5,501 nt of DNA from Methanomicrobiales archaeon (GTDB lineage: Archaea; Halobacteriota; Methanomicrobia; Methanomicrobiales; Methanospirillaceae): assembly GCA_012520015.1 (NCBI GenBank), contig JAAYPD010000032.1, positions 1 through 5,501 of the forward strand, written 5' to 3'. Below are positions 1 through 5,444 of the stretch, in pieces (within the stretch, counting starts at the first letter, position 1; each line of letters starts with the position of its first letter). A program made the translations under genes and the position numbers. The notes under the pieces were generated by a model. It was not told where the DNA came from and searched no databases. It worked only from the letters and a program-made list of their open reading frames with translations.

Positions 1-58
1 AGAGCTCTCCGCCGGCCGGTTCGGTTGACTCCACCTCAAAATACTCCAGCGTTGACAT
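1..58 (-). CDS. mmp17: Methanogenesis marker protein 17, 5' end (partial)
   Basis: An ATG at 58-56, two bases after the mmp15 stop codon, opens a frame that reads LEYFEVESTEPAGGEL and is still open at the window edge after 19 codons. The N-terminal pattern (a hydrophobic strand, then VES, an acidic/Pro turn and GGE) matches what I recall of Mmp17 (TIGR03291), a protein associated with MCR activation and commonly encoded beside mmp15. GGAGAAGAGTGGA at the end of mmp15 supplies a purine-rich ribosome binding site. Only 19 residues are visible, so the family call leans heavily on operon context. Confidence 0.72.
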   Translation of the reverse strand, partial: MSTLEYFEVESTEPAGGEL

Positions 59-60
59 GC

Positions 61-1305
61 TTATCCACTCTTCTCCACAAATCCGGAAGATAATAATGCA
101 GCACCGACTGAGCCGATGTACTGGGAGTGAGGGGGGACAATAACCTCTGTCTGAAGCAGGTTCCCCATCGCACGTACAAGTCCCTGGATAAGCGAAGTTC
201 CACCTACCATGATGACCGGCTCTTTGATATCGATCTCCTGGAGCTGTTGTTCAAAGACCTGCTCGGCAACAGAATGGCAGGCAGCAGCTGCCACATTCTC
301 CTTTGAATGACCTTCAGCAAGTGCATTTACAAGGCTCTGGGTCCCAAAGACGATGCAGTAGCTGTTCATTGGAACATCATCTCCCATCCCTTTCATTGCA
401 AGAGGGCCAAGCTCGGTAATATCCACTCCAAGGCGTTTTGCAGTCATCTCAAGAAAGCGTCCTGATGCCCCTGCACATATTCCTCCCATGGTAAAGGTGC
501 CAGGAATACCGTCAAGAACAGATATGGCCTTGTTATCCATCCCCCCGATGTCGATTACCGTTGAAGGGCCATGCTGGTGGTCTGCAAGGAACACAGCGCC
601 TTTGCTGTTTACAGTAAGCTCTTCCTGTATCAGATCGGCATTTATACGCTCACCGATAAGGAACCGGCCATAACCGGTTGTACCAACAGCATCAAGATCG
701 TCCCGTTTAACTCCTGCCTCTTCTAATGCAAGGGCAATAACATCATCAGCGCTGGATAACACCTCGGTAGTCGGCCGCCATCCTGTCCCGATGATCTCAT
801 TGTCCTGCATGATGACCGCCTTGGTCGTGGAAGAACCTGAGTCAACCCCCATCGTAAGTCCGGTCTGACGTTCACGGGCAAGGAGCGCACGTCGCCGCGC
901 AATGGTGGTCAGGGCCTCCATTCTTGTAAGAAGTGTTCCTGATGTTGTCCGCTCGGTAAAAGAGTAACTTACCACCGGAAGCTTAGAGTGCTCATGGATG
1001 TACCGCCTGAGTTCATTCCTTACAATTGCCGCCTCTGCACACCTGAAACAGGATGCAATAAATACAGCATCTGCATCGGCTGTTCCTTCAACCAGGGCAA
1101 CCGCCCGGGCTATAGCAAGTTTCAGGTCACCTGACCTGACATCAAGCCCAAAGTCCCTGAAGTTTCTCTTTATGTCAGCAAGCGAGAGATCAGGGAAGAA
1201 AACTTCTGCACCGACTGCCTCAGCTGCCTCGTATATCTCTTTTTGAACCCCTGAATACTCAGGCCCGCAGGACAACTGTGCAATACGGACGGTCTCCCCG
1301 GTCAT
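61..1305 (-). CDS. mmp15: Methanogenesis marker protein 15, HgdC/BadF-type ASKHA ATPase
   Basis: This 414-residue soluble protein is Mmp15 (TIGR03286), a BadF/BadG/BcrA/HgdC-type ATPase. Relatives such as HgdC are ATP-driven one-electron donors carrying a [4Fe-4S] cluster bridged between two subunits. The ASKHA part (about 151-412) has phosphate-1 motif GVDSGSSTTKAV (153-164), phosphate-2 VIDIGGMDNKAI (250-261), cluster-type cysteines C277 (CAGASGRFLE) and C317 (SYCIVFGTQS), and adenosine-loop VGGTSL (367-372). The N-terminal 145 residues form an extra domain with a CFRC motif (C86, C89) and GTLLTRMEAL (123-132), reminiscent of HgdB-type subunits. It probably delivers low-potential electrons in MCR activation; this is inferred from family and context. 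The start is ATG 1305, overlapping the mmp5 stop (ATGA) and preceded by GGTGGT. The stop TAA is two bases from the mmp17 ATG. Confidence 0.92.
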   Translation of the reverse strand: MTGETVRIAQLSCGPEYSGVQKEIYEAAEAVGAEVFFPDLSLADIKRNFRDFGLDVRSGDLKLAIARAVALVEGTADADAVFIASCFRCAEAAIVRNELRRYIHEHSKLPVVSYSFTERTTSGTLLTRMEALTTIARRRALLARERQTGLTMGVDSGSSTTKAVIMQDNEIIGTGWRPTTEVLSSADDVIALALEEAGVKRDDLDAVGTTGYGRFLIGERINADLIQEELTVNSKGAVFLADHQHGPSTVIDIGGMDNKAISVLDGIPGTFTMGGICAGASGRFLEMTAKRLGVDITELGPLAMKGMGDDVPMNSYCIVFGTQSLVNALAEGHSKENVAAAACHSVAEQVFEQQLQEIDIKEPVIMVGGTSLIQGLVRAMGNLLQTEVIVPPHSQYIGSVGAALLSSGFVEKSG

Positions 1306-1748
1306 GAAAGACCACCAGGCCGGGTAAGGAACTCTTTCACTTTACGGACGAAAATTATCCCTTCTTCCTCGTTGCCGGGATAATCAAGTTCAAGTGTTGG
1401 GACCCCTTTCTGCCTGATAAGGAATTCCACCAGCTCATCAGTCCTTGCACAACCCATGCACCCAAAGGCAAATTCCGGGTTCCTGACAATTATTGCAGCC
1501 TCAGCCCTGTCAATTAACGGGCCAAACAGGGACATTCTCCCTCTTACACCGGATGGCACCTCAACAGCAGCCCACCTGAGCCCTTTCTTTGCATCATCAG
1601 GAGTCATCTGCAGGGGTGGTGAATCAAGACCGGCAGTCTGGATCCGTTCCCTGACTGAAAGAGCAGTCCCAAGAGGTTTATGCCCGAATCTTGCAACAAG
1701 GTCGGAGAGTATCAGGCTTGTTGCCGGGTAGATAAACACCTCTGCCAT
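1302..1748 (-). CDS. mmp5: Methanogenesis marker protein 5
   Basis: This 148-residue soluble protein is assigned to Mmp5 (TIGR03271) by its conserved FGCMGCART motif (95-103) and its position between mmp6 and mmp15. Function is unproven. The CxxC (C97, C100) contains the protein's only cysteines and is a plausible metal or Fe-S ligand pair or redox site. It follows a hydrophobic strand (EAAIIVRNP, 83-91) and precedes a helix, then GVPTLELDYPG (115-125) and a C-terminal helix (VRKVKEFLTR). This pattern resembles the C-terminal part of HgdB/BcrB-type dehydratase and reductase subunits, and also the N-terminal domain of the neighbouring Mmp15. I infer that resemblance by eye only. The start is ATG 1748, one base after the mmp6 stop. 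The stop overlaps the mmp15 start by four bases. Confidence 0.87.
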   Translation of the reverse strand: MAEVFIYPATSLILSDLVARFGHKPLGTALSVRERIQTAGLDSPPLQMTPDDAKKGLRWAAVEVPSGVRGRMSLFGPLIDRAEAAIIVRNPEFAFGCMGCARTDELVEFLIRQKGVPTLELDYPGNEEEGIIFVRKVKEFLTRPGGLS

Positions 1749-1749
1749 A

Positions 1750-2205
1750 TCAGGCCTCCTGTTCGATAAGTTCCATCAGTCGTTTCACCGATAATCCTTC
1801 CTTATCTTTTTGTTCTGATTCAGGGGCAGGAATTTCTGCTGGTGAATCAATCTTCTCAAGTCCGATAGAAATTCTTCTGATAAAACCCATCTCAAACTCA
1901 TGTCCAAAATACCCTGGCCTTGCCCCTCCAAGATTTGCACGGCACCTCCTTGGGTCGCCAGGAGGAAATCCGCGATCCTTTACATAAATGTGGGCCGGAT
2001 CAACTTCTCTCACATGCGAGATGACCCGGTCCACCTCTTCCTCTTTCCCGGTTATCTGAAGGCCAAAACATGTCTCTTTTATCATAACTCCGCCTGATAC
2101 CTCATATGCCCTTGCAGCAATATCTGCAGGTGTGGTCTTGTATGATTCAATGAAGACATATTTTGTGACGGTTCCTGCATAAAGCGGAGGAATAGGTCCT
2201 ATCAT
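1750..2205 (-). CDS. mmp6: Methanogenesis marker protein 6
   Basis: This small soluble protein of 151 residues is recognised as Mmp6 (TIGR03272) by its conserved core and its place between mmp3 and mmp5. Its biochemical role is not established; membership of this operon links it to MCR maturation or activation. Visible features are an N-terminal strand-helix-strand region (about 13-67, with ETCFGLQITG at 44-53) and a Gly/Pro/Arg-rich motif DRGFPPGDPRRCRANLGG (77-94), then ARPGYFGHEFEMGFI (95-109). The only cysteines are C46 and C88, so a metal site would need a partner protein or a dimer. After about residue 120 there is a Pro/Glu-rich linker and a short predicted helix (about 137-150). The start is ATG 2205, overlapping the mmp3 stop, with a strong Shine-Dalgarno sequence. 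The stop at 1752-1750 is one base from the mmp5 start. Confidence 0.87.
   Translation of the reverse strand: MIGPIPPLYAGTVTKYVFIESYKTTPADIAARAYEVSGGVMIKETCFGLQITGKEEEVDRVISHVREVDPAHIYVKDRGFPPGDPRRCRANLGGARPGYFGHEFEMGFIRRISIGLEKIDSPAEIPAPESEQKDKEGLSVKRLMELIEQEA
1755..1760 (-). promoter_or_regulatory. Ribosome binding site of mmp5
   Basis: AGGAGG on the minus strand, inside the last codons of mmp6, lies 6 bases before the ATG at 1748. It is the strongest Shine-Dalgarno sequence in the window and fixes the mmp5 start. Confidence 0.7.
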
Positions 2206-2858
2206 CGTCTGACCTCCCTGAAAAACACCATCTCTCCCTCTTCAAGGTTTGCAATTTTCTCCATGTCAATCACTGTACCGATGATATTTGTCCCGGAAAA
2301 AGGTTCAGAAGTCGGGCCAAACTCAGATGAAGGGACCGATCTGACTCCGACAATGCCAACGCCCTTGCAGGAGTCATTTGTCATCGCAAGAACTCCTGCA
2401 TCAACCGATGAAACCGGTATGTTTTCAGGTAGAACACTGGTGGCCTTTGGGATTTTTGCCTTGAAAAGGGTGACCTCATCGAAAGAAAACAGGATCGGGA
2501 GCCGGCCTATTGCATGGTATTTCAACCCTGAATATTCCCTGAAAATTTTGCAGGTACGTGGCGCATTCACATCATCAAGAGTTATTGAAATGACCTGCTT
2601 GTCAGGGATGGTTCTGACCTCTATCGCCCTCTGCGACAGTGCCTCAAGGGTTGTAGCAGGCTTCTGGCTGATCACAATCCGGTCAGGACTGTCAACATCA
2701 GGAGTGAACTTAAGATTAAAAGCTTCAGCCTCTGTCCTGGCGCTTTCAAGGGGCATTCCCACAAGGTCAACCTGTGATGGTTCTACGATGACTTGCAGAC
2801 AGTCCCCTTCCGCTGCAATTTTACAAAGTTCTATTCCATGAACCACGTGGCCTACCAC
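2202..2858 (-). CDS. mmp3: Methanogenesis marker protein 3, C-terminal part (frame-interrupted)
   Basis: This is the remaining 218 codons of Mmp3. The only local start is GTG at 2858, which overlaps the TAG of the upstream part (GTGGTAG). No Shine-Dalgarno sequence precedes it, so independent initiation would depend on re-initiation by ribosomes finishing the first part. The initial VVGHVVHGIELCKIA completes the cyclophilin-like segment begun in the N-terminal part, which argues that this is not a true gene start. Residues about 28-68 have a PASTA-like look (VGMPLESA ... VISQKPAT). Residues about 153-216 resemble a third cyclophilin-like segment (AGVLAMTND ... NIIGTVID ... FFREV). The stop TGA overlaps the mmp6 ATG by four bases. 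A genuine split gene with two interacting polypeptides is the alternative. Confidence 0.82.
   Translation of the reverse strand: MVGHVVHGIELCKIAAEGDCLQVIVEPSQVDLVGMPLESARTEAEAFNLKFTPDVDSPDRIVISQKPATTLEALSQRAIEVRTIPDKQVISITLDDVNAPRTCKIFREYSGLKYHAIGRLPILFSFDEVTLFKAKIPKATSVLPENIPVSSVDAGVLAMTNDSCKGVGIVGVRSVPSSEFGPTSEPFSGTNIIGTVIDMEKIANLEEGEMVFFREVRR
2211..2218 (-). promoter_or_regulatory. Ribosome binding site of mmp6
   Basis: GGGAGGTC on the minus strand lies inside the last codons of mmp3, 5 bases before the mmp6 ATG at 2205. It supports that start over internal ATGs. With the ATGA overlap, it implies translational coupling of mmp3 and mmp6. Confidence 0.65.
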
Positions 2859-2861
2859 GGG
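2852..2861 (-). other. mmp3: Frame break within mmp3 (one-base deletion or -1 shift site)
   Basis: On the minus strand the reading GCT CAC CCG TGG TAG ends the upstream frame. Adding one C to the CCC run at 2861-2859 gives GCT CAC CCC GTG GTA GGC. This runs AHPVVGH straight into the downstream ORF and restores one uninterrupted frame from 3724 to 2202 (507 residues). A programmed -1 slip of tRNA-Pro from CCG to CCC would give the same protein, but the three-base C run is a weak slippery site and no classic X_XXY_YYZ heptamer fits. A real mutation or a base-call error in the C run is the simplest explanation. Confidence 0.85.
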
Positions 2862-3724
2862 TGAGCCAGGCTTCTTGGAAGATCCTGTGTATAAAAATAA
2901 AGTGAACCACGGTTTTTACCAGAGGTTCTCATCAGCACCGTCCCTTCTTTCCTGCCCGAACACTCTTCACAAGGAACATCTGTCCCGGCAAGGATATCAC
3001 ACCTGATATGATTGCTCATCTTTTTATCGACGACAAATTCCTGGTCTTTAAGTGCCAGAAGCATACGGTCAACACTCACGGCCGTTGCCGGATCATACCT
3101 GTCAGGCATCTTCCCTTCTGCATGGATTCTGATATGTGTGACTACGTGCATCCCCTCTTCCAGCACAACCGAACCATCGGTGGTTGTCCTGGCATCAGAA
3201 GACTCTGCAAAGGAAATAACAGGCTCAATGGAGATCAGGCTGTCCATGTCACCTAACCTGTCCATCACGCCCATCCCCGATATAACCCTTGCAACTACAC
3301 CATTCTCTGCCGGGCCACCATGATCTGCAGAATGGGTTTTTTTACAGAATATCAGAAAAGAGCGGGATGGATCATATCCGCCACATCCAAGGGCCAGGTC
3401 TCCGCGATCGTATCTGAAAGGCTTTCGTGAAGGAACAAAAGAGGAAGGGAAAGGGCCAAAACTGGCAACCTGCAGATCATGCCACCCTGACCTGATACCT
3501 GTAAGACCGGTCAGGATCTCCCCGGCACCTGTGCCAGGCACCGTTTCAACAACCACTTCGCCAGCCGTTGTTTTAATTAAAAATTCCTTTGTTTCAGCCC
3601 GGCTGATAGTAACCGGTCTGATAATTCCTACACTATGGTTTTTGTTACGATCCGGTAGCAGATCATCAATTGTGAACCCATCCGGAACTGTTGTCGTCGT
3701 TCCGTCAATATGGATTGTGGGCAT
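2852..3724 (-). CDS. mmp3: Methanogenesis marker protein 3, N-terminal part (frame-interrupted)
   Basis: This open frame encodes the first 290 residues of what is normally a single protein of about 500 residues (Mmp3, UPF0288/TIGR03268), a conserved methanogen protein associated with MCR activation. I chose ATG at 3724. AAGGAG lies 5 bases before it, whereas the GTG at 3730 that would extend the frame by two codons overlaps that Shine-Dalgarno sequence. The N-terminus (about 2-24) looks like a small ubiquitin/ThiS-like strand-rich module. A cyclophilin-like segment follows at about 108-169 (THSADHG, then NGVVARVISG). A CxxC (C252, C255) precedes a second cyclophilin-like segment from about 261. 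The frame closes at TAG 2854-2852 after ...SLAHPW, in the middle of that second segment. The next ORF continues the homology in another frame, so the product as written would be truncated. Confidence 0.85.
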   Translation of the reverse strand: MPTIHIDGTTTTVPDGFTIDDLLPDRNKNHSVGIIRPVTISRAETKEFLIKTTAGEVVVETVPGTGAGEILTGLTGIRSGWHDLQVASFGPFPSSFVPSRKPFRYDRGDLALGCGGYDPSRSFLIFCKKTHSADHGGPAENGVVARVISGMGVMDRLGDMDSLISIEPVISFAESSDARTTTDGSVVLEEGMHVVTHIRIHAEGKMPDRYDPATAVSVDRMLLALKDQEFVVDKKMSNHIRCDILAGTDVPCEECSGRKEGTVLMRTSGKNRGSLYFYTQDLPRSLAHPW

Positions 3725-3735
3725 TGCCACTCCTT

Positions 3736-5340
3736 TTACTCTTCAGCCATTCTTTCACGTTCCTGTTCAGTAACCTCTTCAAGCACCTCTTCAGTAGGTC
3801 CGATCTTTACAATCTTTCCAAACCTCATAAGGGCACAACGGTCGCAGATATCCCTGACAAACTCCATGTCATGTGAGACCACGATGAAGGTCTCCTCCAT
3901 CTCTTCCCTTGCATGCAGGATGGAATGCTTTACATCAACCTTGGTAATCGGATCCATCGTTCCGGTAGGTTCGTCCAGCACAATAATATGAGGTTCTCGG
4001 ATAAGAACCTGGGCAAGGGCAACTCTGTGGCGCTCACCCTCACTAAGAGTTGGCGGAAGACGTTCAAGGACATCACGGGCCTTTTCCTGGGTGAATCCGG
4101 CCATCTTCAAGGTAATTATTGCCTTACGCATTGCAAGTTCTTTTGGAAATTCAAGCCCGATGGCATCGGTAAGGTTATCAAGGATGGTCCGGTGTGGGAA
4201 GAGATCATATTCCTGGTGAAGAAGTCCGATATATTGTTTTGCCCTGCCCCGAAGATCAAACCCAGGCTTTGTCATGTCAACCCAGTCTTCTCCGACAAGA
4301 ACGTTCAGCTCTCCATCAGTTGGTTCGATAACTCCTGCAATCATCTTAGAGAGAGTGGTCTTTCCTGCACCGGATGTTCCGATAATTCCAAAGATCTCCT
4401 TGCGAAATACCTCAAACTGGATCGAATCCACGGCCTTGATAAGTCCGCGGTCCACCGAAATATAGCGTTTGCTAAGGTCTCTGGCCATCAGTATCTTCTG
4501 CCCACGCTCAATTTCGCAGAACTCTTCAAGATCTGAATAGCCTTCCATGAAGACAGTAATAACCTCTTCCGGAGTTCCGATCTGTTTTATCGAACCATCT
4601 TCAAGCAGAATAGCCCTTGTTACCACGTCTTCAAGGATCTGGGTAAAGTGGGACGTAACAACCATCGCCATCTCGGTGTTTTTGGCAGCTTTTTCAAGCA
4701 TATTATGCACCAGACTTGCCGTCCTGGGATCCAGCGTTCCGGTGGGTTCGTCTGCAAAAAGACAAAATGGCTCTTTTGCAAGCTGACGGGCCAGTACTAC
4801 CCGCTGCTTTTCTCCTCCGGAAAGGTCCCTGGCAATATGCATCATCCGGTGTGAAAGATGGACCTCGTCAACGAGATCTGCTGCACGGCTGATTACCTTT
4901 TCAGGTGGATACCCGACATCTTCCAAAGCGCGTATAACATTATCAATCACCCGGTCATTCCCGTACAGGGCAAATGTCCGCTGAAACATGATCGCATTTC
5001 TTTTCATGATCCGCCGTTTCAACGTTTCATTCGCAGGATCCCAGAAATCAACATCCTTAACTACCATCGCCTTACCACATACCGGACAAGGCATCCCGGT
5101 ATGGCTCTGGATTGTGACGTACTCACAGGATTCACACACAGCCACGTGATAGGTAATCTTCCCTGAAGTCGGAGGCTGGTCAACGCCACGGAGGAGATGC
5201 ATCAGCACAGTTTTTCCTGCACCGCTCCTGCCAATGATGCCGAGTATTTCTCCTTCCTCAAGAGTAAAGGATATATTTTTCAGGACCTCCTTTCCGTCGA
5301 AGGCCATAGTGAGGTTATCAACCGTAATCAGGGGTCTCAT
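3736..5340 (-). CDS. atwA: Methyl-coenzyme M reductase activation component A2 (tandem ABC ATPase AtwA)
   Basis: This 534-residue cytosolic protein has two ABC nucleotide-binding domains in one chain and no membrane segment. AtwA is the ATP-dependent component A2 that, with other proteins, reductively activates MCR to the Ni(I) state. Domain 1 (about 4-262) shows Walker A GRSGAGKT (37-44), Q-loop Q120, signature LSGGE (173-177), Walker B/D-loop FADEPTGTLDP (195-205) and switch H231. Domain 2 (about 283-522) shows GTSGAGKT (321-328), Q376, LSEGE (432-436), IVLDEPTGTMDP (453-464) and H490. Between Walker A and the Q-loop of domain 1 lie C69-x2-C72 and C85-x2-C88, a zinc-ribbon-like insert. The protein ends in a highly charged tail. 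The start is ATG at 5340, preceded by AAAGG about 10 bases upstream. It is the first clear gene of the operon, and mmp3 follows after 11 bases. Identification is firm from the domain layout and neighbours. Confidence 0.95.
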   Translation of the reverse strand: MRPLITVDNLTMAFDGKEVLKNISFTLEEGEILGIIGRSGAGKTVLMHLLRGVDQPPTSGKITYHVAVCESCEYVTIQSHTGMPCPVCGKAMVVKDVDFWDPANETLKRRIMKRNAIMFQRTFALYGNDRVIDNVIRALEDVGYPPEKVISRAADLVDEVHLSHRMMHIARDLSGGEKQRVVLARQLAKEPFCLFADEPTGTLDPRTASLVHNMLEKAAKNTEMAMVVTSHFTQILEDVVTRAILLEDGSIKQIGTPEEVITVFMEGYSDLEEFCEIERGQKILMARDLSKRYISVDRGLIKAVDSIQFEVFRKEIFGIIGTSGAGKTTLSKMIAGVIEPTDGELNVLVGEDWVDMTKPGFDLRGRAKQYIGLLHQEYDLFPHRTILDNLTDAIGLEFPKELAMRKAIITLKMAGFTQEKARDVLERLPPTLSEGERHRVALAQVLIREPHIIVLDEPTGTMDPITKVDVKHSILHAREEMEETFIVVSHDMEFVRDICDRCALMRFGKIVKIGPTEEVLEEVTEQERERMAEE

Positions 5341-5389
5341 CTTGCAAACACCTTTCGTAAGGTATGGTTAGCGCTGATGCGTATTACAT

Positions 5390-5400
5390 CTTTATTTCTG
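5390..5400 (-). promoter_or_regulatory. Weak archaeal TATA-like element for the atwA operon
   Basis: On the minus strand the A/T-rich run AGAAATAAAGA lies 50-60 bases before the atwA start codon. A TATA box here would place transcription initiation roughly 25 bases downstream, leaving a leader of a few tens of bases that contains the ribosome binding site. The match to an archaeal BRE/TATA consensus is poor. Another A/T-rich candidate (GATATAAT, about 5450-5457) lies inside the upstream partial gene. The location is favoured because 5341-5437 is the only real intergenic gap in the window. Confidence 0.22.
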
Positions 5401-5411
5401 CGTACGGATTT

Positions 5412-5444
5412 TCACGATCGGCAAATTGCCAGTGATATCACGAT
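5412..5444. promoter_or_regulatory. Paired palindromes and direct repeat upstream of atwA (candidate operator)
   Basis: Two inverted repeats sit one base apart: GGCAAATTGCC (5420-5430, perfect arms with a 1-base centre) and GTGATATCAC (5432-5441, perfect 10-base palindrome that overlaps the stop codon of the upstream partial gene). A 7-base direct repeat TCACGAT occurs at 5412-5418 and 5438-5444, about two and a half helical turns apart. Short palindromes of this kind suit binding of a dimeric regulator. No regulator is known for this site, and sites this short can arise by chance. Confidence 0.3.

Noticed and set aside
2263..2841. 192-codon open frame on the plus strand opposite the C-terminal part of mmp3
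   Set aside because: It lies wholly antisense to a conserved coding region, shows no recognisable domain, and all credible genes run on the minus strand. It is a shadow frame.
2852..3724. Treating the two mmp3 ORFs as two unrelated genes
   Set aside because: A single added C joins them into one protein of the normal family length, and the break falls inside a continuous cyclophilin-like segment.
3725..3730. GTG at 3730 as the mmp3 start
   Set aside because: It overlaps the Shine-Dalgarno sequence AAGGAG. The ATG at 3724 has ideal spacing and begins the conserved strand PTIHIDG.
3913..4536. 207-codon open frame on the plus strand opposite atwA
   Set aside because: It is fully antisense to the second ABC domain of AtwA, whose motifs are intact. 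The translation has no domain pattern and is a shadow frame.
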